Assembly: GCA_021307315.1 (NCBI GenBank)
Contig: JAJSPD010000033.1
Location: 62,001 to 126,000 of the forward strand
Source: Bisporella sp. PMI_857
Taxonomy: Eukaryota; Ascomycota; Leotiomycetes; Helotiales; Helotiaceae
Direction: 5' to 3'
DNA length: 64,000 nt
A program made the translations under genes and the position numbers. Positions within the stretch are counted from its first letter, which is position 1; each line of letters opens with the position of its first letter. Below, in pieces: positions 21,190 through 31,756 of the stretch. Under the pieces are notes generated by a model that saw only the letters and a program-made list of their open reading frames with translations, was not told where the DNA came from and searched no databases.

Positions 21190-23568
21190 CCGGATAACCT
21201 ATCAGAATCCCCTTAAAGCTCCTAGGCAATAGCTTGTCTGCGCCTTTCTCTTTAGGGATCGTTACAGTAGCGTTACTGAACCATACCCTCAAATGCCTAG
21301 TTTCTAGTTTGACCTTCCACCATACTTCGTACGGTGTCATACCTATTGCTAGCTTGTACGACCTGTTCATAGTGTAAAAGAAGGTATTTGCTACACCCTC
21401 CCAGAACTCTAGAGGTGCCTCTGCTTTTGTAACAGATAGAGGGCAGCAGGAGGGATTGCAATATAACAGATAAGAATACGTGACTAGCGATGTAGTTGCA
21501 ATAGTAAGGAATTGATATTAGAAGTATGCCTGTAAGTCTAACATGGAAAGAAAAACTCAAGCTTGCTTTGTTCAGAAAGCTCTAGCTGTTCCTTATATCT
21601 TTCACTGTGCTGTAGCTGTGAGCCTGTGGCTGCTGGAGCTGCTGCGCCGCTTGCAGCCCTGAAAGTACTACGGCTGAAAAGCCTTCGGCCGGTTGTTAGG
21701 CTGTCATGATGGCCGTCTTAAACCGACCCTGGCTGTTACAGCTTTTATAAGCATGCATCTGACGCCTTCTACCCAAGTCCTATTTAGGCGCTCTGACGGC
21801 TCGTTTTGCTCTGGTGTATAGTACATCGTATAGCCTATTATGGTGCTTCTGTCACAGCCCCATTTGGTCAGCTTTGACCTGAATTCAGGTGCTGAATCAC
21901 ATCTCAGCTCCTTGATCTTGCCCTTCGTCTGGGTCTTATAAATCTTAACCATTTCCTCCAAATAAGGAAAAAATCCTTTCTTGTCAGGCATTCCTCTGAG
22001 CTGTTGCATGCCCTTTTCACTCCCTGCGAGCGTTATCACGTACAGGTTGCCTTGGCGCGAGCGCACTTTCGCAGGACTCTATATATCCATATACACCACT
22101 CCTGGCCTGACTTCCTCAGCCGAGAGTGAGCTTATATGGGCCCTATGTGCTTTGCCTAGCTGGCAGACCTCTGAACAGGTCTCCTTTGTAGAAGTATCTA
22201 ATTCTTCTATTCCTCGTACGTGTTTCTTGGTTTTGGCCAGGTATCTATAGTTGATGTGGTTAAACTTTCTATGCATCAAACTAAGCTCTTCTCTCTGTTT
22301 TGAAGTAGCCATGTAGATCCGATGCGATTTTGTAGGCGAAACAAGCTTATTTTGTAATCCCGATATGCAACCACGCTTTCTTTGGCAGGATGCTGAATAA
22401 CAGCCAGGTTCTTCTCAAACGTAACCTGCGCTCTTTTGTTAGTCAGCTGTTGCAAAAATACAATACAATTTGACTCAAAACGCTCCAAATATAACACTTC
22501 TGACAGCTCGAGGTCTATTGGCCCTTTCTAGCCGACAGTCTGAATAACAACCGAGCTTATTCCTGTTGCTTCCACTACTGTGTTGTCACCAATAGTGATG
22601 TAAATAGGCTGTGTTTCCCTGAACGTATGAAACGTTGATAGATCACCAGTCATGTGGTCACTTGCTCCAGAATCAAGAAACCACTCAGGTGCTTGAGAAT
22701 CACTCTTAGGCCTTCTAGCTATGAAGCCTACCTTCCGTAGGCTTTTATTCTCTTCTTGTTCCTCTTTGGTATTGCTCTGATCCTGGCCGCTGCTGGGCTT
22801 TTGCTTCTTCTTGCCTTTTTTCCTCTTTCCTTTTCTTTTGAAAGGAAGTGGATTTTCAATAGGCTTAGAGCAATCCTTAACAAAATGCCCTGTTTTGCCA
22901 CAGTTATAACACATGACTTTGCCACTAGATGGCCTATTCGCGGCCATAGCATGATGCCTTCCAGTACCACTCCTTGCTTCCTGTTCCTTCAGTGAAGCCT
23001 CCTCTCCTAAAACAAGAGTATTAACTATCTCCACATCTCCGCGATGCGTATTCGCGATAGTTCTGACCGTTGAGTAGTCACGTGGCAGGCCCCTCAATAT
23101 AGCTCCTATGTGGCTGAGAGTACTGATATCGCCACCACAAGCCTTTAGCTCGCTGACTACCTTTTGAGTACGAGTCAGGTACGTCAGCATGCTCTCTCCA
23201 GATTCCATGCCTATAGAATCCAGCTGTGCCAGCAACAAGCTTTGCTGATTTGCCGCTTTGTTCTCGAAGTGTGCTTTAATAGACTCCCATACCTCCTTGG
23301 CTGTTTTGAGAGTATTGTAATCAGGCCACACTTCCTTGGAAATGATCAATCTCAAAGTGTGGTAAGCGTTTTTGTATTTGAATTTTTCTTCCTCTGTAGC
23401 GGTAGTAGCTTGCTCAGTGACGACGTACTTCCATTCTCTTCGTTGATATAATACTGACTCCGCATCATTTTTCCACGTATAATAGTTCATATGCGTGAGC
23501 TTAGGAATCTTGATTCCTCCAATAGTGATTGTATCAACCTTTGTCCCTATACCGCTTTCAAATGACAT
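21190..23568 (-). pseudogene. Copia gag-protease-integrase of the nested element
   Basis: The ATG at 23568 opens a Gag domain, followed by a zinc knuckle CYNCGKTGHFVKDC (near 22905) and a protease motif DSGASDHMTG (near 22660). A TAG stop then occurs at 22528-22530, where the sister copy at 45.9 kb has CAG. Further down are the GAG-pre-integrase histidine region HRKFNHINYRYLAK, CQLGKAHR and the integrase core with ELRCDSAPEFRS and YYTPEQN. The integrase frame is interrupted by the family-D solo LTR between MLIKA and EAPLEFWEGVANTFFYT. Reading stops at GILIGYPGS beside the 3' LTR. Confidence 0.88.
21423..21745 (+). mobile_element. solo LTR, family D (313 bp), inside the Copia integrase
   Basis: The LTR is 21428-21740, begins TGTAACAGATAG and ends CCCTGGCTGTTACA. 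Both sides carry GCTTT (21423-21427 and 21741-21745). Related sequence occurs at 47545, 51110-51218 and 60091-60770. It is younger than the Copia element it interrupts. Confidence 0.94.
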
Positions 23569-23718
23569 CTTATCGTAGCGTGACTGTCGAGTAGATCCGT
23601 TCTTTATTGATAGATTGAGCGCTGTCGAAGCTCGCCGGGCCTCATAACCTATGAAATAGAAGAAGAGAGTCACGTAACCTTCAGCAATTGACTCGTTTGC
23701 CCTATACTCTCTGAAGGC

Positions 23719-23989
23719 CATGTTGTAACAACCGGTATGCCCAAGGTGCGACACGGAGGCCATGGCACGGGATCAGGAGGCTGATGAACAGGGTATGAGG
23801 GGTTTCAGAGCCGATACGGAGGAGAGTCGGAGTCGCCTATATAAAGGGCCTGCTCCTACTCTCTACAGTTGTTCCTCATGTTTTTGTATCCTTCGTAGAT
23901 AGACCTATAAGGCAATCACTATCAGCCTATTGTACGCACTCCCATATGCCTCTATTCTAGCCCGTGATTCCTTGTGTCGTTACACATGT
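23719..23989 (+). mobile_element. solo LTR, family A (261 bp), inside the Copia 5' LTR
   Basis: The LTR is 23724-23984, begins TGTAACAACCGG and ends TGTGTCGTTACA, with CATGT on both sides (23719-23723 and 23985-23989). The TATA-like ctatataaag reads on the plus strand. It splits the 98-bp Copia LTR, so it inserted after it. Confidence 0.95.
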
Positions 23990-24364
23990 GACTCTCTTCT
24001 ATTTCAATATCCTCCTCCAAGACACAACCAACCCCACGCTCAACGATGCAATTCTACTTGACCAAGCCAAACCGCAACGGCAGCGGAGGAAGAAAGGGCT
24101 GGAGGAGAAGAGGATCCGTAAAACCTATGAGATCGTAGCTGAACGTGCTGCAGAGCTGATAGCACAGGAGGCCGATAAGGAGGCGAAGGAAGAATTATTA
24201 AGAAAAGATGGAAGAGTCTACAGTGTACCAAAAGCAAGCGGAGAGGAAGAAGCTTGATGATATTTCGAGATACGAGAAACACAGTACCACCTGAGAAAGC
24301 TGGGCCAAGGCAAGGATCGCAGCTGACAGCGAACAATCACGCAGAAAAACGGAAGAAACCAGAA

Positions 24365-24706
24365 AGCAACACAATTGACAGTGTTCACACCTTTGAGTCC
24401 CTCTTCCTGAGATCCACGGATCGAGATCCCTGTTCGCCTTGAGTTTGGTACATTCTGCTTCCGCCTTCAACTTGCCCCCAACATTCCCGAGCAGCATCTC
24501 GCTTCTTCTGCACTGTAGTACTAGCAGGCTTAAGCCCGCTCGTACGGCTCTTATAACTAAGAGAATAAGCTACAGACAGAAGAAGGGAAGGAAAGCAGTG
24601 CTTTGTATACAGGAGACTGGCCAAGGGGCCTGTGTAAGCGAGGCCCTGTGGTGTTAGGGGCCGAGCCCCAAGGGGCTTTAAGCGAGATAGAGCTAGGGCC
24701 GTGACA
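24365..24706. mobile_element. rearranged LTR, family C, with one end inverted
   Basis: 24365-24437 matches the last part of the family-C LTR (as at 59980-60049) on the plus strand: tttgagtccct, cggatcgagatccctgttcg. 24548-24706 matches the first part of the same LTR but on the minus strand: gaagggaaggaaagcagtgc, gtgtaagcgaggccctgtgg. The two halves thus face opposite ways, separated by about 110 bp of other DNA. Confidence 0.8.
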
Positions 24707-26070
24707 GATTTCAGAGGCTTCCGAGAAATTGTTGAAGCGGTCGCAGTTTTAGTCACGCTGGCATACGTTAGTTTTGTGTTAACAACAAGTGCTTTTATTG
24801 TGTTTTCTGCGTTGTTTGGCCGGAGTGTTGATATATTTTCAACGTTTGTTGGATATATAGCGGGAACTTAGCCTGCGCCACACTGAAAATGTCTTCACAA
24901 AACCGAGAACAAGCTTTTTCGAGAAGTATTGATAGTTTCTTTTATTTGACGGCTTTCAATTCTTGGTCGAGTGATTGTGTAATGCCCTGGAACGGACTTT
25001 AGGCTTCAATTGTGCAGTCGGTGCTTTGCTTCTTTAGAGGCAGTGGTAAAACCGTGTTGAAAAGAAAGAGGCCTTCTCTTCGGGCCGACTGGCTCCTCGC
25101 TGGAGGCTCCAGGGCCTCCCGCCATGTCAGAGGTCAGTAAAGACGTGGAGGAGTAGGTAAAGGTGGTGTAGTGTGTAAAATTCGATGGTTCTAGGCTGTA
25201 GGTTCTGCATATAGAAGCCATAGATGCAGACATGCTTGTCGACCAAATATTCTGCGATGCTGCCAACGGGAATAGGGACAGACTTAAGGTGCAGGTATCT
25301 GGTTGTCAAAGTGGAGTGAACGGTGGAGTGCGGGGGTCAGGCCAGTCAGACACAGACACAGAGCTACTGCAATTGGCTTACAGTGGGCCGCCGATTTGGC
25401 GCAAACTCTAATTTGTTTTATCCGATGTTTAGGCGAGAGCAGGTCGAACAACCACCTGCCGACTCTTCTCCTGAGTCAATCCTGCGGAGGAGAAAGATGG
25501 ATTCCGCCACAAGATCGTGCAGAGCAATTGATTGGTGCCCACAGGTGAAACCCCCAAATAAATGCCAAGCTAGCCCTGTCCAGTGCCAATAACTCAGCCT
25601 CCGCTTCGGAACCAGACTTCACTACCACGCAAACGACACCAGGTTCAGAGTATGGGATGCAAAGCAACAGGAAATCATCTACGAATGTTGAGTCCAACCC
25701 AACCCGTCTCTTTCTAACAGTAGTTATGATTTAACACGTAGTGGAGAGGGATATCTGGAGGCTATTGTATTGGGTAAACCACCCAGACAAGTCAGTGTCC
25801 TCATAGAGCAAGCGGATATGGCTGATGAGGCTGACGTCACTTCACTTTCGCTCTTCGATCCATCATTTAGAACCTATTGGCTGACCTTCATATGGATCTA
25901 CTGATGATGTGTTCACAATGTCCCTTCGAGGGCGAATTGAATGCAGATATATTCCTAGATTGCCTGACTAGGGGCCTTCCAGAAATACAAAATTTGCAGC
26001 GCAGTGACCAAGTTGCTCGGCACTATGCTAAGCTGAAGGCGCACGTTGTGTATCCTGCGAGGAAGGTGAA
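24707..26070. other. intergenic, no supported gene
   Basis: Open frames at 25006-25266, 25476-25697 (both minus) and 25877-26194 (plus) were examined and show no recognisable domain. The plus frame at its end overlaps the last exon of the alcohol dehydrogenase on the other strand. Confidence 0.4.
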
Positions 26071-27534
26071 TCAATCCCACATTTCGAGAACGACACGTCC
26101 CTGCAACTTTCCACTATGCATCTCCTCGAAAATCTATGTGGAAAATAGATCAGTACAGGCCCTTCGTTGTGGCTCCAGAGTCATAAAGGCATAAAGGCGT
26201 GGGGATCTAGGTCAAGGCTCAAACAAGAGCCTGGGTATAGAAGTACTTACACTTGACAGCTTTTCCATCTTTTCTAACCGATAATGACATTTCACAAGAC
26301 CTCTAGACGCAATTTCTAGGGCTTCGATTGCCTCCCTTCGATTTCCAATTGCCGAACCTAGTCACAAAACCAGTTAGAAGTGGCCATGTTGTGAAGAGCG
26401 AAATTAAATCGTTTACTTACCAGTGATGCGGAATTGATTCATCGTGATAATGGCGGGAAAGGCGGATTGGATGGGAACTGGCTCGCCTTCCGGCATGCCA
26501 ATACACACTAGAGTGCCTTGAGGTTTGAGAAATTTTAGGGCTTGCTCATACGCCTTGTTGGCAGCGCTGGTAACGATAACAGCATGCACACCGCGGCCCC
26601 CCGAGGTCTTCTTGACCGCTTCTACCAACTTCTCGTCATTGTACTTGGTAAAATCAAGAAAAACCTCGGCCCCACACTCTTTGCAGAGCTCCTCTTTTGA
26701 TCCATGATCGATTGCAATTACACGAAGTCCCATGGCACGAGCCGCATACTGAATAGCGAGATGGCCAAGTCCACCACCCGCGCCACTCACCACGATCCAG
26801 TTGCCACTAGAAGCGTTACACTTCTTTAAACCAGAGTAAACAGTAAGGCCAGCACAGAGGATAGGAGCAGCGGCTGGTGACTCGAGGTTGTCCGGAATCG
26901 GAGTAGCGTAGGAAGCTGATGTCACCACGTACTGCTGAAAGGTACCTGGAGTATAATACCCGGAAATCTTTTGGTTAGCGCAAGTGTTATCATCGTTCTC
27001 GAGACATGAGGCTTTGTGAATGAGTTAGCTGCGCATATTCAAGCCCAGGTCAGAAATGCACCTACTACAATTGTTGCACACGTCGGCGAGCCATTTGATG
27101 CCCACTCTGGATCCGACGGAAGGGCTAGTCACATTGCTACCTTGCTTGACCACCTCTCCGACACCTTCATGCCCGCCTACCTGACCTACCGGTAGAGATG
27201 TTGTCAGCTTTCTTGTTTCTTCCTTGACAGAGTCCGATACGATAGCGCACCTTTTTGAGTCGGAAACGGAAGAGCAGGCCATGCTTGCATGCATACTCCA
27301 AGGTCAGAATGGCAGACACCTGAATGGGTGCTATAGTTGGCATCGCGCAGCACGTCAGTCAATAATCTTCTTGCGCTTCTAGCCTTTTTGAAACTTGGAC
27401 TTCGCTCACATCTTCACCAGAATTTGTCCCGGCCCAGGCTCAGGGATCTCCAGCGATTGAACCTCAGTCTCTACCGTTCCAGGCTTGGCATATACCACAG
27501 CCTTGTTCACGTTCTGGCTGTTTGTGTTTGCCAT
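26071..27534 (-). CDS. zinc-dependent alcohol dehydrogenase (MDR family, ADH1-like)
   Basis: Model: complement(join(26071..26133,26251..26357,26421..27011,27066..27185,27251..27330,27410..27534)), 361 residues. It oxidises primary alcohols or reduces aldehydes with NAD(H) in the cytosol. Catalytic-zinc ligands appear in GVCHSD (Cys) and GGHEGVGE (His). The structural zinc site is CNNCTSCLENDDNTC, with four correctly spaced cysteines that form only after intron 3 is removed. The cofactor-binding glycine motif is SGAGGGLGHLA. Then come AEVFLDFTK and a C-terminus ending GRVVLEMWD. Introns are 79, 65, 54, 63 and 117 nt, all GT-AG (donors GTGAGC, GTGCGC, GTAGGT, GTAAGT, GTAAGT). The joined length is a multiple of three and no stop intervenes, so the gene looks intact. 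The region CMQAWPALPFP at the usual substrate-loop position is somewhat unusual. Confidence 0.93.
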
Positions 27535-28790
27535 TGTTCAATGAGTCCGATTTCCTTGAGAAGTGAAACAATCAGCGCATGGCAAGCAAATGGTTTTTGC
27601 ATACAATTTGACCGGCTATCGGTACTCTGCCGCGACCAAGACGTTAGAATTACTCTTACGCTTACCAAGCGGCAAAGGCGAGAATAGGATAGTCCAACAT
27701 GCACAATGTCGAAACCTACAGTTGGCAAGATTGCGAGACGACTCACAATTCACACGCAGCCAGTGAGAGTGAGTGTGTGTTGAGAGGTTCCTCTGGACTC
27801 CCAGCCGCGAATGAACCCCGTAGTTTAGAAGCTCATGCGAGGAGAAAAGAAATCTCCAAGACGGAAATCCTGTCCTCGCTTCGAGCCAACCCGTAAAGCC
27901 CGGAATTTCCTCCGCACCACATTTCGTGCTCCCCTTTTCCCGCTTCCCCCCCCGCTTCCCCACAGCTTCCCCAGGCTTTGAAGCATATGACAGAGAGAAG
28001 CCAGCCCCTGAAGAGAATGATAATGATTTTTACTCAGTGGCGTGCCTATCATCTCGCCTAGGCAATATAATGTTCCTTGAGCTAACCCATTGAGGCTTTA
28101 TTACCTATATTGCTGTGTCCGCTGCCGCTGCCTATTCTATTAGTTGGTATTAGCAACCGTCAAGCGACATGGTTGGTAGGTCAATGGAATGAATTGAAAG
28201 GTCTGAGCCTGTTGAGATATTTCATGACAGAGGCACCCCATAGCTATCTAAAAGAGTGCCTGTTGGACATAACAACGGAATTACCAACCGCGAGCTGTGC
28301 GATGAGGCCAGCTAAGGTCTTTCGAGACACTCTTCAGCGAAGAACTGAGCAATGGCTCCAGCGTACTGTACGAGGTACTAGTGATATCTAATCGCCACTA
28401 ATAAGTCTTGAGGAATCTAACAGACATTACGCTGGGAAGGATGTGATGAGCCAGTTCGGCGCAGCCGAGATTCGTGTGTGTCTTTCCCCTGCGTGACCAT
28501 AATGCTTCTCGGAAGCTGCACCTATGTATGATGGTGGGTAGTCAGCCCGCTTTGGTTAGCTTTGGAAACGGAATTAATTCCATTAAATTTCTTACTTTCC
28601 GCCTTTTCGAACTGCCGCGATCAGTCTAACACATGATGCGGTAAACAGTGTTGAGAGGTTCCTTTTATATGTACTCTGGTTTGTCAGCTAATGGCCAAGC
28701 TTTGTTATCATTTAGCCCAGTGCGCAAATCAATTGGCCATGGCGACCCCATGCCATTATTAGGATCTGGAAGCGGGGACGGCATAGAAGC

Positions 28791-28870
28791 CTGGGGATAC
28801 AAACTTGGAAAGGACCACATCTGCGAAGTTGTTGGCGCAGATGTGGCCCTTTCCAAGTTTGTATCCCCAG
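28791..28870. repeat. 80-bp hairpin: 35-bp arms, 10-nt loop
   Basis: The left arm 28791-28825 (starting ctggggatacaaacttgg) and right arm 28836-28870 are reverse complements at 34 of 35 positions, with the loop aagttgttgg. The single mismatch is A against C near the middle. Such a perfect palindrome is unusual in old intergenic DNA and suggests a recent fold-back duplication. Confidence 0.95.
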
Positions 28871-29724
28871 TTACTGGCCAAGCTTTACCTTACTCTATTG
28901 GGCCTTGTTTTGTGTGCCACTTCTTGAAGGTAAATAGCTAATTTTTTGGGTACTAACCTTCAGGATTAATCACAGCTTGTACGCGATACCTATAGTAGTA
29001 GCAAATCTACACAGAATGCCGTTATCAATATTGTGCTATGCTTCTTGTGCACCTTGTATCAACGCGTTCAAGGTCTCTTCTGTCTCTGAGGCATGTTTAA
29101 ACTCAGGGCGTAATCGATACAACTCTACTTTTATTAAAGTGTAAAAGTTCTTGATAGAATTGAAAATAAGGAGGCCAATTCATGACAAGTATACTTTTTT
29201 CGTTTTTGAAACCCCCTTTACAATATGCTTTCGGTGTAATTTAACGCTATTACGCATAATCTTTGTCTCTATCAACTATAATATTAGGAATATATGCTTG
29301 ATATAACCCCTTGATAACCCAAGAAGTGGCTTTTTCGCAAACAGTGTACGGATTTCCATCAAGAGGTACTAATGAGGAGATAATTCCTTTTCTCAAGGCA
29401 TTGTGAATAGCTTGAAGGGAGTATGTTGATGTCAAAGAGCGGCATATAAAACACGGCCTAATAGAGTAAGGCAACAGGGAATACAAACTTTTTTACACCC
29501 TACTGTATTGTGCGATACTAAGTTCAGGGTTGGCCCAGGCACCTATCCCATTGCAAAATTGGTCTCCTCGCTCTCGACGGCGCGGACTATTTAGCACAGT
29601 ATTCGTGAGAAGCCATGGGCCACTCGGCCCTTTGACTTTGGGCAAGGGTCGTGGGCACCGAGGTCCCACACCACAGATTGCGGATTGGCGCGGCAACAAT
29701 TGCGGAAATCATCTTCAAGCAAAG

Positions 29725-29733
29725 TATATATAA
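29725..29733 (+). promoter_or_regulatory. TATA-like element of the MFS gene
   Basis: The run tatataaat lies about 115 nt before the ATG at 29848, a reasonable position for a core promoter. Confidence 0.35.
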
Positions 29734-29847
29734 ATGTATATGCACTCATGCGGTCTGCACTTTGTTGAATCTGTTTCTTGTTCCCTTTCATTCCTGCACC
29801 TTTGTACCCCCTGTCATTATCAGGCTTCGGCCTGCTCATTGCCCATC

Positions 29848-31756
29848 ATGGAGATGAATTATGATGAGTCTACTCTTCACGAGCTCGAGGAGGAGCTGCA
29901 CACTCGCATCTACCCCGGTACTGAGATTATGACGGATGTGGGTTCTCACCACTTTGTCAAGTCCTCGGATAATTCCCACAGAGTTCTTGTGCCGCAGCCT
30001 TCGCCCGATCCCAACGATCCATTGAATTGGAACCCAATGTGGAAGCTAGCAGCCATGAGCACTACCACCCTTACGTCCTTTGCTCAAGGGTTTGGTCCGT
30101 TGGCCTTGGCTCCCATGTTTCCTCAATTGATCGAGGCATTTGATTCCGACCTCGCCGGCGTCGTCAGATTTACCAGCGTTTGTATTTTGGTGCTGGGGTT
30201 CAGCAATTTTATCTGGTTGGTCTCGCTCTGCTTGCGACTTCTCCAGCACAATGCTTACCGATCTCGACAGGGTCCCGATTCAAACATCCTTCGGTCGCCG
30301 ACCAGTTTTGATCTTCTCCACTTTGATATGCTTGGTATCCAACATCTGGAGAGCTGTCGCGAAGGACTACTCAAGCTTTATGGGTGCTTGCATTTTGAAT
30401 GGGATTGGTGCGGGACCCGCTGAGGTCAATGGCGAAAACACGTCAAACAGTTGCTTTCGCTGACTCATTCTAGACCGCTCAGCCTACCATCACTGCGGAT
30501 GTCATGTTCTTGCATGAAAGAGGTTTCTGGAATACGCTCTACTTTGCATTCTACTTTGGATCGCTCATGGGTAGGTGGATATTTCTACGTCAAAGGACGC
30601 CTCGGTATACTAACGGATCGATCAGTCGGACCAATTATTGCCGGGCCAATGGCTGTCCATGCTGGATGGCGTAATTTCTGGTGGCTTAATGTTGCGCTGC
30701 TTGGTCTCACTCTGGTCCTTCTCCTATTCTTCTTCCCCGAAACAAAATGGCATCGACAACATCCCAAGGAATTAGCCGCTGCACACACTGCCACCTTTAC
30801 ACCAACCGAAAAAGGGATGACCTCCAACCTCGAAGATCCCAAACTCCCCCACGACCAACAACCAGGAATCACTGTCGTTGACGGTATCGTCTCTGAGCTC
30901 GATCACACAGCAACAGCAGAACAAGACCCGTACCTCCACCGTGGCTCACCCTCGAAAAAGCAATTCAAACTTTGGCAAAACAACCGAAATGCCTTGAAAT
31001 CAATACTTCTCGACCTCTGGATTCCCTGGAAACTTTTCGCTTTTCCTATCGTTGAATTCGCCGCATTTGTGGTCTCGTGGTCGGCTTCTTCATTCTTGAC
31101 CTTGAACCTCACGCAATCTCAGAACTTCGCTGCACCACCTTATAATTTCAGTGCACAGTCCATTGGTTTCATGAATTTCGCGATCCTCATTGGGGCCATG
31201 CTTGGACTATTAACCAATGGGCCATTGAGTGACTGGGTGGCAGCCAGAGCCACGAGGAAGAACAAAGGTATCCGAGAACCGGAGATGAGATTGCCGGCTA
31301 TGATCCCTTATGTGTTGATCATGCTGTTGGGTAATTTCGTCGTGGCCTTTGGATACGAATATAAATGGGACTGGAAGGTATGTTAAGAATCGAAACCACT
31401 GCTGGCTCTCTTTCAAGAATACTAACGTTTAACCCTACTAGGCCATCGTTATTGTAGGTTATACCTGTGCCGGAATTCAGGTCGCCGCTATACCTTCTAT
31501 CGCCTCAACCTACGCCGTCGATAGCTACAAACCCGTCGCAGGGAGCATATTTGTCGCTATCACAGTCAACAAGAACTTATGGGGTTATGGATTCGCTGAA
31601 TTTGTTACGCCATGGATCATTGCCGATGGATATCTACCTCCAATTATGTTGAACATGTCTTTGATTTTCTTATGGTGTTCGTTTGGGGTATTGTTTTACT
31701 TCGTGGGCAAAACTTGCCGCAAGTGGACCAGAAATAGTAAGGTGCATGATATGTAA
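29848..31756 (+). CDS. MFS transporter (12-TM, drug/H+ antiporter-like)
   Basis: Model: join(29848..30215,30271..30424,30474..30570,30626..31377,31442..31756), 561 residues. It is a plasma-membrane secondary transporter. The N-terminus is cytosolic and acidic (MEMNYDESTLHELEEELH). The pre-TM1 motif DPNDPLNWNPMWKL is typical of this fungal branch. The loop 2-3 signature appears as FGRRPVLIFS after intron 1. NGIGAGPAE joins TAQPTITADVMFLHERG at intron 2, and GSLM joins VGPIIAGPM at intron 3. A long charged central loop follows FFFPETKWHR, then the second half ends FYFVGKTCRKW. Introns are 55, 49, 55 and 64 nt. Donor 2 (GTCAAT) is weak, but the frame and family match require it. The substrate is unknown. 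The family includes exporters of drugs and importers of small cations or nucleosides. Confidence 0.92.

Larger units (their letters stand above)
21077..24014 (-). mobile_element. Copia-type LTR retrotransposon, internally deleted, with two nested solo LTRs
   Basis: The element spans 21082-24009 between TCCTC duplications (21077-21081 and 24010-24014). The right-hand (5') LTR is at about 23650-23723 plus 23990-24009, split by a solo LTR of family A. The left-hand (3') LTR is 21082-21179. The LTR is short (98 bp) and its 27-bp ends are perfect inverted repeats of each other, starting tattgaaatag. The interior encodes gag, protease and integrase, then jumps directly into the 3' LTR, so RT and RNase H are missing. 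A solo LTR of family D (21428-21740) interrupts the integrase. Confidence 0.9.
20665..24257 (+). pseudogene. ankyrin-repeat gene with coiled-coil tail, decayed and split by a Copia element
   Basis: The left part (20665-21081) encodes broken ankyrin units: SGAHVNAQADKG, FHGAVARGHEHIARFLLKNG, DIVQLLLDKG, LQTPLHYAAK and VSLLLEKRAIKDSWDKSG, in more than one frame and with stops. The Copia element occupies 21082-24009, flanked by TCCTC. Beyond it the frame continues at 24015 with QDTTNPTLNDAILLDQAKPQ and an alpha-helical, charged tail rich in K, E and R ending GEEEA at 24257. Removing the insert and one TCCTC copy fuses the reading NSIIELL to LQDTTNP. The gene was probably already decaying when the element inserted, because the ankyrin part carries other lesions. 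Confidence 0.7.
27535..29847. other. intergenic between divergent ADH and MFS genes, with inverted repeats
   Basis: The two flanking genes are transcribed away from each other, so promoters of both are expected here. No gene is supported. A hairpin at 28791-28870 and a diverged inverted duplication (28870-28930 against 29440-29485) are annotated or discussed separately. Confidence 0.5.

Noticed and set aside
25476..25697. Minus-strand frame considered as a LINE endonuclease or RNase H piece
   Set aside because: No catalytic motif could be matched.
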